Assembly: GCF_001544295.1 (NCBI RefSeq)
Contig: NZ_BCQF01000021.1
Coordinates: 1-48,909 of the forward strand
DNA: 48,909 nt
Direction of reading: 5' to 3'
From: Enterococcus pseudoavium NBRC 100491
Lineage (GTDB): Bacteria; Bacillota; Bacilli; Lactobacillales; Enterococcaceae
Shown here: in pieces, positions 40,736-48,909 of the stretch
Position numbering within the stretch: the stretch's first letter is position 1
How the letters are laid out: each line of letters opens with the position of its first letter
Notes under the pieces: generated by a model
Seen by the model: the letters and a program-made list of their open reading frames with translations, nothing else
What the model was told of the DNA's origin: nothing
Databases searched by the model: none
Position numbers and translations under genes: made by a program

Positions 40736-41686
40736 TTGACGACAAAAGAACAAGTTTTGGCGCGCTTAAAAGCAGCTGAAGAAGTTTTATCTGGTGAGGC
40801 CCTAGCCCAAGAACTCGGTGTGTCTCGAACGGCTATCTGGAAGGCCATCAAAGAACTAGAAAAAAAAGGCTATCGAATCCAACATTTAGCTAAGGGGTAT
40901 CGTTACCAACCCTCAGATATTTTAGATGCCAAAGAAATTCAAGAGCAGATTAAACAAGCACTTGATGTTACGGTGCTAGAGACCTCTGTTTCAACGATGA
41001 AGGATGCACAGTTAGCAGTCGTAGAAGGAAAATCCGCACCTTTATTAATCGTAGCAGATACACAAGAAGCCCCCCACGGTCGTTTTAATCGCCCCTTTTT
41101 CGCGGTTAAACAGCAAGGTATTTATATGAGTTTATTGTTGGAACCGAAAGAACAGTTAAACGAGCTGCCACAATATACGGTCGTAATGGCAGTCGCCATC
41201 GCGGATGCGATCGATGAACTCTTAGGAGTCGACAGCCAAATCAAATGGGTCAATGATATTTATCTGAATCAGAAAAAAGTCGCCGGTATCCTCACTGAAG
41301 CGATGACAGACATTGAAACCAATTCCTTAAAATACATTATCATTGGTATGGGAATCAACTTTTCGATCCCACAAAAAGATTATCCGGCTGAACTCCAGGA
41401 AAAAGTAACCTCCTTGTTTCCAAGTGGCGAGGCGCCGATTACTCGCAATCAATTAATTATCAAAATCTGGAATCGTTTCTTTGCCTTATTGGCCGATCAT
41501 GATTATTTAACTACTTATCGTAAGAAATCATTTGTCCTAGGCAAAAAAGTGACCTTTAAGCGTAAAGACCAGGCTTACCTAGGAACCGCCATCGCCATTA
41601 GCGACACCGGTGAATTAGTCGTCGATCTAGGGGATGAAACAATCAACTTGTCATCTGGCGAGATTAGTTTAAGTTCAATCCAGTAA
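40736..41686 (+). CDS. birA: Bifunctional biotin protein ligase / biotin operon repressor BirA
   Basis: The protein has 316 residues. The TTG start at 40736 follows AAAGGAGG at 7 bp. The N-terminal winged helix (ALAQELGVSRTAIWKAIKELEKKGYRI) is the DNA-binding domain. The ligase domain has APHGRFNRPFFA in place of the usual GRGRxGR loop, then KWVNDIYLNQKKVAGIL and IGMGINF. The C-terminal SH3-like part ends in GEISLS. It biotinylates acetyl-CoA and pyruvate carboxylases and in many Firmicutes represses biotin genes. The loop with Pro-His before GRF is found in other lactic acid bacteria. Confidence 0.93.
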   Translation: MTTKEQVLARLKAAEEVLSGEALAQELGVSRTAIWKAIKELEKKGYRIQHLAKGYRYQPSDILDAKEIQEQIKQALDVTVLETSVSTMKDAQLAVVEGKSAPLLIVADTQEAPHGRFNRPFFAVKQQGIYMSLLLEPKEQLNELPQYTVVMAVAIADAIDELLGVDSQIKWVNDIYLNQKKVAGILTEAMTDIETNSLKYIIIGMGINFSIPQKDYPAELQEKVTSLFPSGEAPITRNQLIIKIWNRFFALLADHDYLTTYRKKSFVLGKKVTFKRKDQAYLGTAIAISDTGELVVDLGDETINLSSGEISLSSIQ

Positions 41687-41718
41687 AAGAGCTAGGACAG
41701 CAGTGTCCCAGCTCTTTT
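41685..41718. terminator. Bidirectional terminator between birA and gor
   Basis: AAAAGAGCTAGGACA and TGTCCCAGCTCTTTT pair almost perfectly around GCAG, with A/T-runs on both sides. The birA stop codon overlaps its first bases and the gor stop lies 3 bp further. Confidence 0.88.
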
Positions 41719-41720
41719 AT

Positions 41721-43070
41721 TTAACGCATCGTCACTAATTCTTCACTGCCGGTTGGATGGATCGCTACGGTGTCATCGAAATCTTTTTTCGTTGCCCCCA
41801 TCTTAATTGCCACGGCAAAGCCTTGCAGCATTTCATCGGTTCCTATGCCAATTGCGTGTAACCCAATGATTTTCTCTTCTTCCCCAAGACAAACCAATTT
41901 CATTTCACATTTCTGACGATAGTCGCTCAGCGCAAAGTACATCGGCGTGAAACGTGAACGATAAACCTTGATTTGCTCTTTACCATGACGTTCGATGGCT
42001 GCTGCTTCAGTCAAGCCAATCGTTGCCATCGTTGGATGGGTGAAGATCACCGTCGGAACATTTTCATAATCTAAAAATTCTTCTGACTTGCCATTAAAAA
42101 TACGTTCCGATAATCGTCGACCCGCCGCAATCGCAACAGGAGTCAAATCAATCTTGCCAATCACATCGCCAACTGCATAGACCCCTTCGCTAGTCGTATT
42201 TTGAAATTTATCGACAATCACAAAACCTTTTTCATTTAACGTTACTGAAGTATTTTCCAACCCTATTTTATCCGTATTCGGCAGACGACCACCGGCAAAT
42301 AAAACTTGATCTCCAGATAAGGTATTGCCATTTTCAAAATAAACGGTGTACGTTCCATCAGCATTTTGTTTGATTTCTTTTGCTACATGATGATCGTATA
42401 ATTTCATTTGATTGTCTCGATAGATTTCCATCAAGTTATCGGCTAACATCGAATCAAACGTCCGCAAGGGCCGATCATAACGGAAAGCCCAAGAAACTTG
42501 CGTCCCCATCCCTTGCAAGACACCACTCAGTTCTGCCGCAATATAGCCGGCACCTAAAACAACGACTGCTTTCGGTTGTTCGGTCAACTCAAAGAAACCA
42601 TTAGAATCGATGGCAAATTCTCCACCAGGAATCTGCATTTGACTCGGCCGACCACCGGTTGCAATCAAAATATGAGGGGCCGTATACTCTTCGCCATTTA
42701 CGCTAATTACATGGTCCGATTTGAACGTTGCATAGCCTGCAATGCGCTCCACATGATTGCTATCCAGTCCGCGGTCATAGGCACCATGGAGAAAATCGAT
42801 ATATTTCTCCCGACGCTCAACTAATTGTTTAAAATCAAATTTTTCAACATCTGCTTGAATACCATAACTAGATGCGTCACGCTCAATCATTTCTAACATC
42901 GAGCTGGCTTGCCACATTACTTTTTTAGGAACACAGCCGACATTGACACAGGTTCCACCAATTTTATTTCCTTCAATCAATAATACTTTAGCCCCATACA
43001 TCCCCGCACGATTAGCCGAAGCGATTCCACCGCTTCCGCCGCCAACAACAATGTAATCATATTCTTTCAT
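41721..43070 (-). CDS. gor: Glutathione-disulfide reductase
   Basis: The 449-residue protein follows AGGAGG. FAD-binding [13 protein letters not shown] lies at residues 10-22, the redox-active pair in [13 protein letters not shown] near 40, the NADPH-binding [17 protein letters not shown] near 175 and the C-terminal active-site HPTGSEELV. It keeps glutathione reduced with NADPH. Enterococci make glutathione by GshF, so the role fits. It stands alone between terminators. Confidence 0.94.
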   Translation of the reverse strand: MKEYDYIVVGGGSGGIASANRAGMYGAKVLLIEGNKIGGTCVNVGCVPKKVMWQASSMLEMIERDASSYGIQADVEKFDFKQLVERREKYIDFLHGAYDRGLDSNHVERIAGYATFKSDHVISVNGEEYTAPHILIATGGRPSQMQIPGGEFAIDSNGFFELTEQPKAVVVLGAGYIAAELSGVLQGMGTQVSWAFRYDRPLRTFDSMLADNLMEIYRDNQMKLYDHHVAKEIKQNADGTYTVYFENGNTLSGDQVLFAGGRLPNTDKIGLENTSVTLNEKGFVIVDKFQNTTSEGVYAVGDVIGKIDLTPVAIAAGRRLSERIFNGKSEEFLDYENVPTVIFTHPTMATIGLTEAAAIERHGKEQIKVYRSRFTPMYFALSDYRQKCEMKLVCLGEEEKIIGLHAIGIGTDEMLQGFAVAIKMGATKKDFDDTVAIHPTGSEELVTMR

Positions 43071-43314
43071 TCAACTGCCTCCTCGTTTATTTTGTTCTAT
43101 TCATTAAAAATAAACTTTAGTTTTTACTGTTTAAATAAACTGACCAACCACTCCTAATGGGCAGAAGTCTTTCTAGAAAATCAGTCTTTAACGCTATGTT
43201 CATTTTAATACATTCTACTGAAAAAGAATGGCTTTTTGCCTAACGAACTTTTAACCCTAATTGGTTTTTTAAAAAGTCGGTGGACTGAAAATCTTCAAAA
43301 AATGAAACAAAAAA

Positions 43315-43345
43315 CCGACCCATAAAATAAATTTTTACAGGTCGG
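43315..43345 (-). terminator. Terminator of the U32 peptidase operon
   Basis: CCGACC (43315-43320) and GGTCGG (43340-43345) form the stem and the minus strand continues TTTTTTG. The loop is long (19 bases), so efficiency may be moderate. The rest of 43071-43314 shows no gene. Confidence 0.6.
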
Positions 43346-43351
43346 CAAAAG

Positions 43352-44593
43352 CTAGTCTTTCTTTTTCCGAATCATATCACCAGGTTTTACTGGGTGTGCC
43401 ACCGGCATAGTCAAAACCATCATCGGATTTGGTGCACGATCAATTGATTCGCCTTCATCATTTTTCATTTCGGTGATTGTCTGCTCGAAATGCTGAAAGT
43501 TAGGTCCATAAAATTCGATCTCATCACCCACAGAAAAATGATTTCGTTGACGGACAGTCGCAATTCCACTCACTTCATCATAGCTCAAAACTTCACCGAT
43601 AAATTTATAAACAGGGATCTTCCGACGGGGACCGAATAATTGTTCATTTTCGGTGGGCACTTGATAATAGAAACCAGTTGCTAATTCCCGTTGTGCAACT
43701 TTCCATAATTCGTCGATCCATTCTTGTTTACAAACATAGTTATCAGGATCGGCCATATAGCTGTCCACTGCAGCTTTATAAACATTGGCAACGGTGGAGA
43801 CATAGTGGATCGATTTCATGCGTCCTTCAATTTTTAAACTATCCACGCCATTTTCAATCAGATCAGGAATATGTTCAATCATTGACATATCCACTGCACT
43901 CATGGAAAATTCTTCCGTCACATCCCCATTTTCTGTCAATGAACGGTGTTCTTTTGCATAAGGCATATCGAATAACTCATATTTCCAACGGCAAGATTGT
44001 GAACAACCGCCACGGTTGGCATCTCGCATCGACATATGATTCGATAATGTGCAGCGACCCGAATAAGAAATACACATCGCCCCATGAATGAAGGCTTCGA
44101 TTTGCACATCTGTCTTTTGCCGAATCTCTGCTAATTCCTCCATCGATACTTCACGCGCTAGGACGACTCGTTCCAAGCCCTCTTCTTTCCAGAAGTTTAA
44201 TGTCTCTGCATTAGTGGCCGATGCCTGGGTTGATAAATGAATCTCTAGGCCCGGAGCTTCTGCCGCGCAAATTTCAATCAAGGCCGGATCAGAAATGATC
44301 ACTGCCGAAATTCCAATCTCCCGTAATTTTTTGAAAAAGGCGCCAGCACCTTCCTCGTTGCCTTCATGGGTGACCATATTGGCGGCAACATAAACTTTGG
44401 CCCCATATTCTTTGGCAAAAGCCACGCCTTCCGCCATTTCTTCAAATGAAAAGTTGCCGGCCCGTGACCGTAATCCATAGGCGTCACCGCCAATATAGAC
44501 TGCATCTGCGCCATAATGGATCGCCGTTTTCAATTTTTCCAATGTCCCGGCGGGCGCTAATACTTCCGGCCGTTTCAATTTTCTCTCTGTCAT
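43352..44593 (-). CDS. U32 family peptidase, TrhP2/YrrO-like
   Basis: The 413-residue protein begins RPEVLAPAGTLEKLKTAIHYGADAVYIGG, the TIM-barrel start of U32 proteins. The segment EAFIHGAMCISYSGRCTLSNHMSMRDANRGGCSQSCRWKYEL carries the conserved cysteines thought to bind an Fe-S cluster. A C-terminal beta-rich domain (KIPVYKFIGEVLSYDEVSG...) follows. In Bacillus subtilis the YrrN/YrrO pair is needed for prephenate-dependent hydroxylation of wobble uridine in tRNA, and E. coli has TrhP. It lies 12 bp behind the shorter U32 gene, which suggests the same joint role here; protease activity is doubtful. Confidence 0.9.
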   Translation of the reverse strand: MTERKLKRPEVLAPAGTLEKLKTAIHYGADAVYIGGDAYGLRSRAGNFSFEEMAEGVAFAKEYGAKVYVAANMVTHEGNEEGAGAFFKKLREIGISAVIISDPALIEICAAEAPGLEIHLSTQASATNAETLNFWKEEGLERVVLAREVSMEELAEIRQKTDVQIEAFIHGAMCISYSGRCTLSNHMSMRDANRGGCSQSCRWKYELFDMPYAKEHRSLTENGDVTEEFSMSAVDMSMIEHIPDLIENGVDSLKIEGRMKSIHYVSTVANVYKAAVDSYMADPDNYVCKQEWIDELWKVAQRELATGFYYQVPTENEQLFGPRRKIPVYKFIGEVLSYDEVSGIATVRQRNHFSVGDEIEFYGPNFQHFEQTITEMKNDEGESIDRAPNPMMVLTMPVAHPVKPGDMIRKKKD

Positions 44594-44605
44594 CTTACTC
44601 TTCCC

Positions 44606-45520
44606 CTATTTAATCGTTGTCGGATCTAAATGATAAAATCCGGTATCCATGCCGCGACTCGCCGGATGGTGCAGACGAATCGCTTCGCCTGCACGAGCAA
44701 TTGCTGCTTGATCCCAAGACCCTGCTTCGATGGCGGCCTTGGCAGCTGCAAAAGTTTGTGCAATCGCGACAAAATCTGCTCCTGGTGTAAATAACCCATC
44801 TAATTTCCAAGTGTGATAACCTGTTTGAGTCAATTCTGCTAATTCTTCAATCAAGTTCAGATCATTATCCGCAAAAATATGTGTCCCATGGGGATCTTCA
44901 TAGATTGAATAATGAGTTTCTGGTTTTTTCGGCTCCGAAATAAACAATCCGCGCTCTTTCGAACTATCTTCTGACTGTTTCGTGTAATTAAAATAATTAT
45001 CTAATAGTGGACGCTTCGATTGATGAATACACGTTGCACCGTACACCAAGACTTCTACTGGAACAGTTACTTGCTCTTGCAAGTGCCGCATCTCCTCGAA
45101 AGGAACTTCGCGAGCCAAGACCGCGCCAACCGCCCCTTTTTTCTGCCAAAAATTAATTTGACGCGCATTGGTTACTAAAGTTTCCGCGTCATAGATATAA
45201 GGTAAATCATAATCCTTCAGTAAATAGATCACCCCTGTATCACCAACAACCAAATGATCCGGCTTAGCATCCATTAAAAAAGCTAAATATTCAGGAATTT
45301 TTTTCATCTTTTCGGGATGCATAATACCATTTACTGCAATATTGACTTTTTTTCCTTGGGCATGAGCTAAATCAATCAGTGCCTTTTGTTCTGCACGGGA
45401 AAACGAATGGGGGAGTCGCAGACCAAATTCCTCTTCCCCTATGTATAATGTATCAACGCCAGCAGCTAGCAGCTCTTCAGCTTGGGCCACTGATTCTGCC
45501 GTCGCAATTAATTCAATCAT
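44606..45520 (-). CDS. U32 family peptidase, TrhP1/YrrN-like
   Basis: The 304-residue protein starts after AGGAGG. ELIATAESVAQAEELLAAGVDTLYIGEEEFGLRLPHSFS is the U32 barrel start. The core HLQEQVTVPVEVLVYGATCIHQSKRPLLDNYFNY corresponds to the cysteine region but keeps only one cysteine, so it is probably the non-catalytic partner in a heteromer with the larger protein downstream. It heads the two-gene operon. Confidence 0.88.
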   Translation of the reverse strand: MIELIATAESVAQAEELLAAGVDTLYIGEEEFGLRLPHSFSRAEQKALIDLAHAQGKKVNIAVNGIMHPEKMKKIPEYLAFLMDAKPDHLVVGDTGVIYLLKDYDLPYIYDAETLVTNARQINFWQKKGAVGAVLAREVPFEEMRHLQEQVTVPVEVLVYGATCIHQSKRPLLDNYFNYTKQSEDSSKERGLFISEPKKPETHYSIYEDPHGTHIFADNDLNLIEELAELTQTGYHTWKLDGLFTPGADFVAIAQTFAAAKAAIEAGSWDQAAIARAGEAIRLHHPASRGMDTGFYHLDPTTIK

Positions 45521-45675
45521 GGTCTATCCTCCTAGTTCAATCAACCATTTTTCAGCTAAACCCATCATTCCTAAATGAACAAAGGGCTCGTTTGCCTTTC
45601 TCATACTATCATAGCTTTTGAAAGTTTCCAACTGAGGTCGCTAGAAAAAAAGCCGAAGTTATTTTTCATTCAAAA

Positions 45676-45707
45676 AAAGGCGGCACCAACGAATTGGTAC
45701 AGCCTTT
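45676..45707 (-). terminator. clpC terminator with UUCG loop
   Basis: AAAGGCGGCACCAA (45676-45689) pairs with TTGGTACAGCCTTT (45694-45707) with two mismatches around a TTCG loop on the minus strand, followed by seven T. Confidence 0.85.
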
Positions 45708-45727
45708 CATTCCAATCTTCCGTTCAA

Positions 45728-48226
45728 TTAAACTTTCTCTGGAACCTTTTCTTCTTTAGCATTTTTCACGGTTAACGTGATTTTTCCTTTACTGGCACCA
45801 ATCGTTACCGCATCACCCAATTGAATTTGGCCAGACAGCAATGCTTCAGCTAAGCGATCTTCAATTTCTTTTTGTAAAGCTCGGCGAATAGGACGCGCAC
45901 CATATTCTGGATCAAAGCCAACTTTGCCGATCACATCGTATGCCGCTGCTGTAATCTTCACCTTGATTTCATGTTCTTTCATTCGATCTAAAATCGAACG
46001 ACTCATGATTTTAACAATTTCGTGAATCTGCTCTTGATCCAACGATTTAAAGACGACTGTCTCATCAATTCGATTGAGGAATTCTGGTCGGAAAGATTTC
46101 TTCAATTCCTCTAAAATCCGTTTTTCCATAGCTTGATGATCTTTAGTAATGTCTTTCACATTGAAACCAACATTCTTTTCTTCCCGTAGTTCCGTTGCTC
46201 CAATATTGGATGTCATGATTAAAATTGTATTACGGAAATCAACTTTCCGGCCCTTCGAATCGGTTAAGTGACCGTCATCTAAGACTTGCAATAAGATATT
46301 GAAGACATCGGGATGGGCTTTTTCTACTTCATCCAGTAAGATCACTGAATAAGGTTTTTGGCGAATTTTTTCTGTTAATTGGCCCCCTTCTTCATAACCG
46401 ACATAACCAGGCGGTGAACCAATCAAACGACTCGTACTATATTTTTCCATATACTCAGACATATCCACGCGAATTAAAGCCTCTTCACTACCAAACATTG
46501 CTTCAGCTAACGCTTTCGCCAATTCAGTTTTGCCGACACCCGTTGGTCCTAAGAACATGAAAGAACCAATCGGACGATTCGGATCTTTCAGACCTGAGCG
46601 TGCTCGGCGAATAGCTCTTGAAATAGCTTTTACGGCTTCATCTTGACCAACGACCCGTTTATGCAAGACATTCTCTAAATCCAGCAGTCGTTGACTTTCC
46701 TTTTTCTCCAATTGTTGCAGTGGAACACCGGTCCATTGAGATACTACAGCTGCCACATCTTCATCTGTCACTTGATCAATGTAGCCCTTTTCTTGTTTGG
46801 CCGCTTTGATTTTTGCTTGCTCCAACGTTTCAGATACTTGCTTTTCTCGCAAACGCAAGCGCGCTGCCGATTCAAAGTCTTGATTCTGAATTGCTCGTTC
46901 CTTTTCAGCCACTAAATCTTGAACTTCCTCTTCCAACTCAGATAATTCCGAGACTTCATCCGTTGAATCTAGCCGGACTTTAGCAGAAGATTCATCCATT
47001 AAATCAATCGCTTTATCTGGTAATTGACGAGAGTTGATGTAGCGGACAGATAAAGACACAGCAGCATGTAGCGCTTCATCTGTAATCTCTACTCCATGAT
47101 GGTCCTCGTAACGCGGACGCAACCCTTTTAAAATTTCCTCTGCTTCTTCTGGAGTAGGCTCCTCCACTTGAACACGCGCAAAACGGCGCTCTAAAGCAGA
47201 ATCTTTTTCAATATATTTTTGGTATTCATCAAGCGTAGTGGCACCAATCGTCTGTAACTCTCCACGAGCCAAGGCAGGTTTCAAAATATTCGAAGCATCA
47301 ATTGCCCCTTCAGCTCCACCGGCGCCAATCAACGTATGCAGTTCATCAATAAACAAAATGATTTGTCCATCATGATAAATTTCATCGATTACTTTTTTCA
47401 AACGGTCCTCAAATTCTCCACGATATTTTGTCCCAGCAACTAAGGCACCCATATCTAACATCATCAGACGCTTACCACGCATATCTTCTGGCACGTCACC
47501 GGAAATAATTCGTTGGGCTAGACCTTCAACAATGGCCGTTTTCCCAACACCAGGTTCCCCTACTAAAACCGGATTATTCTTAGTCCGACGACTTAAAATT
47601 TGAACCACTCGTCGCACTTCGCTATCACGACCAACTACTGGATCTAAACGTTTTTCACGGGCTAATTTCGTCAAATCACGGGCTAAACCATCTAAGGTCG
47701 GTGTTCCTTGTGTATTACTTTGAGTCGGTTTTGTCGGTGCTTTGCGACGATTAGTCGCTCCTTGATTAGCGTTAGAAGATTCGTTTACTCCCATTTTTTT
47801 CAGTAAGAGCTGACGCATTTTAGGTAAACTTAACCCTAAATTCACTAATATGTGTGAAGCTAAAATTTCATCATCTCGTAACAATCCCAATAAGATGTGT
47901 TCAGTACCCACTAATTTTGCATTAAAGCGTTTTGCTTCATCGTCCGCGAAAATCAAAATCTGCTTTGCTCTCGGGGAATAAGGCAGATAGCCGCCTTCAG
48001 GATAGGATTTAACCGAGCCATATCCTGTCATGTGCTCAATCTCTTCACGAATATCATTTTCATTTGAATTCATCTGACGTAATGTTTTCCCAGCGATTCC
48101 TTGTTGTTCGATAACTAACGCTAACAGTAGATGCTCCGAACCAACCGAGCGATGTTTAAAATATTTAGCCTCTTGCTGAGCAATCCCCAAGACCGCTTTC
48201 GCACGTTCTGTATATAGCTGATCCAT
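45728..48226 (-). CDS. clpC: ATP-dependent Clp protease ATP-binding subunit ClpC
   Basis: The protein has 832 residues. ATG 48226 is chosen as AAAGGAG lies 8-9 bp upstream; a GTG nine bases earlier overlaps that site. Order of domains: two Clp_N repeats (1-150), AAA module 1 with GEPGVGKT and DELHTL, a coiled-coil middle domain with the UVR segment ([22 protein letters not shown]), AAA module 2 with GPTGVGKT and the P-loop NVGFNV that docks on ClpP. It unfolds proteins for ClpP with MecA-type adaptors. It forms an operon with ctsR, whose product represses it until heat or stress. The mcsA and mcsB genes found in Bacillus between them are absent. Confidence 0.97.
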   Translation of the reverse strand: MDQLYTERAKAVLGIAQQEAKYFKHRSVGSEHLLLALVIEQQGIAGKTLRQMNSNENDIREEIEHMTGYGSVKSYPEGGYLPYSPRAKQILIFADDEAKRFNAKLVGTEHILLGLLRDDEILASHILVNLGLSLPKMRQLLLKKMGVNESSNANQGATNRRKAPTKPTQSNTQGTPTLDGLARDLTKLAREKRLDPVVGRDSEVRRVVQILSRRTKNNPVLVGEPGVGKTAIVEGLAQRIISGDVPEDMRGKRLMMLDMGALVAGTKYRGEFEDRLKKVIDEIYHDGQIILFIDELHTLIGAGGAEGAIDASNILKPALARGELQTIGATTLDEYQKYIEKDSALERRFARVQVEEPTPEEAEEILKGLRPRYEDHHGVEITDEALHAAVSLSVRYINSRQLPDKAIDLMDESSAKVRLDSTDEVSELSELEEEVQDLVAEKERAIQNQDFESAARLRLREKQVSETLEQAKIKAAKQEKGYIDQVTDEDVAAVVSQWTGVPLQQLEKKESQRLLDLENVLHKRVVGQDEAVKAISRAIRRARSGLKDPNRPIGSFMFLGPTGVGKTELAKALAEAMFGSEEALIRVDMSEYMEKYSTSRLIGSPPGYVGYEEGGQLTEKIRQKPYSVILLDEVEKAHPDVFNILLQVLDDGHLTDSKGRKVDFRNTILIMTSNIGATELREEKNVGFNVKDITKDHQAMEKRILEELKKSFRPEFLNRIDETVVFKSLDQEQIHEIVKIMSRSILDRMKEHEIKVKITAAAYDVIGKVGFDPEYGARPIRRALQKEIEDRLAEALLSGQIQLGDAVTIGASKGKITLTVKNAKEEKVPEKV

Positions 48227-48231
48227 ATCCC

Positions 48232-48696
48232 TCACTCCTTTTTTTCATAACTTAAACGCTCTAAAAATCCATGAAGAATTCTTGATCGCAATCTATTTTC
48301 AATTTGACTGACACCAAGAACATTCTTCGATACGGCACTCAACATCAAATTGCCTTCATTTTCTGTAATAATTTTTTCTTCAAATAATTTTTGGATAATT
48401 CCAAAGGCATTTGCTTCAGAAATTTCAGTTCCAAATGACTCCATCAATTGTTCCAAAAAATAATGTTGATCAGAAATCTTAACTTTACTAATTCGAATAT
48501 AACCCCCACCACCGCGCTTACTTTCTACTAAATAACCACGTTGAAAAGTAAAACGAGTATTGATCACATAATTTATCTGAGAAGGCACGCAATTAAATAA
48601 CTGTGCCATTTCAGCTCTGCGAATTTCGATGATTTCACTATTTTCTAAAATTTCTTTCAAGTAAGACTCGATCAAATCAGAGGTATTTCTACTCAT
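48232..48696 (-). CDS. ctsR: Class III stress-gene repressor CtsR
   Basis: The protein has 154 residues. ATG 48696 follows GGGAGG at 7 bp. SRNTSDLIESYLKEIL begins the winged helix, and TRFTFQRGYLVESKRGGGGYIRI contains the glycine-rich wing (RGGGGYIRI) that serves as thermosensor and binds the operator. It represses clp genes at normal temperature. It ends 5 bp before clpC and is the first gene of the operon. In Firmicutes McsB-type arginine kinases inactivate it; none is present in the window. Confidence 0.96.
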   Translation of the reverse strand: MSRNTSDLIESYLKEILENSEIIEIRRAEMAQLFNCVPSQINYVINTRFTFQRGYLVESKRGGGGYIRISKVKISDQHYFLEQLMESFGTEISEANAFGIIQKLFEEKIITENEGNLMLSAVSKNVLGVSQIENRLRSRILHGFLERLSYEKKE

Positions 48697-48705
48697 AATC
48701 TCGCC

Positions 48706-48752
48706 TCCCATTGACTATTCCTGACCATAATTATATCGAATTTAGAGCACGA
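48706..48752 (-). promoter_or_regulatory. ctsR-clpC promoter with degenerate CtsR site
   Basis: On the minus strand TATAAT lies at 48735-48730 with TTTATT about 17 bp upstream as a weak -35. Just downstream GGTCAGGAATAGTCAA (48726-48711) resembles the tandem GGTCAAA heptads bound by CtsR, but the second repeat is one base too close. Autoregulation is likely. Confidence 0.55.
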
Positions 48753-48785
48753 AATAAAGAGTAAAGCCTTTCTTTAAATTTGGAT

Positions 48786-48816
48786 AAAAAAAAAGAAGGT
48801 TTTCACCTTCTTTTTT
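48786..48816 (-). terminator. Terminator behind tRNA-Pro
   Basis: GAAGGT (48795-48800) and ACCTTC (48805-48810) with a GAAA tetraloop on the minus strand, then nine T. Confidence 0.9.
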
Positions 48817-48818
48817 GA

Positions 48819-48892
48819 TCGGGAAGACAGGATTCGAACCTGCGACACCTTGGTCCCAAACCAAGTACTCTACCAAGCTGAGCTACTTCCCG
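48819..48892 (-). tRNA. tRNA-Pro (UGG)
   Basis: The 74-nt cloverleaf has acceptor arms CGGGAAG and CTTCCCG with discriminator A, the D-arm GCTC-AGCTTGGTA-GAGT, the anticodon stem CTTGG/CCAAG with loop TTTGGGA (anticodon TGG), and the T-arm with GTTCGAATCC. The CCA end is not encoded. A terminator follows. Confidence 0.97.
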
Positions 48893-48909
48893 ATAAACAA
48901 AAAAAACTA

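Noticed and set aside
43678-44091. 137-codon frame antisense to the U32 peptidase gene
   Set aside because: It overlaps fully a well conserved gene on the other strand and has no ribosome binding site.
1-48909. CRISPR array, rRNA genes or insertion sequences with transposase
   Set aside because: No regularly spaced repeats, no rRNA sequence and no DDE transposase frames were seen; the only mobile units are the two integrase-type elements.

Overview
The window looks like a chromosomal segment of a low-GC Gram-positive coccus of the Enterococcaceae, most likely an Enterococcus. This rests on gene content and protein character: enterococcal-type RpoB/RpoC of 1204 and 1217 residues, ctsR-clpC, an EfaA/EfaB/EfaC-like manganese ABC transporter, BirA, glutathione reductase and paired U32 peptidases, all with strong AGGAGG ribosome binding sites. 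The species cannot be named from the sequence alone.

Layout. Positions 1-1617 are host chromosome that originally lay downstream of rpsI: the C-terminal part of a DUF3427 helicase-type protein, a mostly decayed intergenic stretch and the original rpsI terminator. Positions 1618-19946 hold two integrative and mobilizable elements (IMEs) in tandem in the 3' end of rpsI. IME-A (about 8.2 kb) is bounded by a 17-bp repeat. It carries a wHTH/nuclease-like protein, a Ser/Thr kinase translationally linked to a TIM-barrel-like protein, an oriT-like region, an XRE regulator, an HTH-fused MobT/Rep_trans relaxase, Xis and Int. IME-B (about 10.1 kb) is bounded by a 30-bp repeat inside the rpsI coding sequence. 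It carries a manganese cargo (mntH, usp, an efaCBA-like ABC transporter and a DtxR-like regulator), a VbhA-like orphan antitoxin, an oriT-like region, DUF961, MobT, Xis and Int. Neither element shows a coupling protein or a type IV secretion gene, so both probably depend on a resident Tn916/ICEBs1-type element to transfer.

Positions 19895-48909 are ordinary core chromosome: rplM-rpsI, argG and argH separated by a strongly folded 310-bp spacer, a DUF1538 membrane protein with a PII-like partner, dps, an A24 prepilin peptidase, msrA, an LCP-family ligase and rpoBC. These are followed by an aromatic amino acid-type (TrpXYZ-like) ABC transporter behind a leader-peptide attenuator, then birA, gor, two U32 (TrhP-like) genes, ctsR-clpC and tRNA-Pro(UGG).

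The points most worth attention are the kinase/TIM-barrel pair on IME-A (a candidate undescribed defence or signalling module), the tandem rpsI IMEs with recognisable oriT sequences, manganese import as mobile cargo, and the Tyr/Phe-coding leader peptide with mutually exclusive hairpins upstream of the ABC operon.
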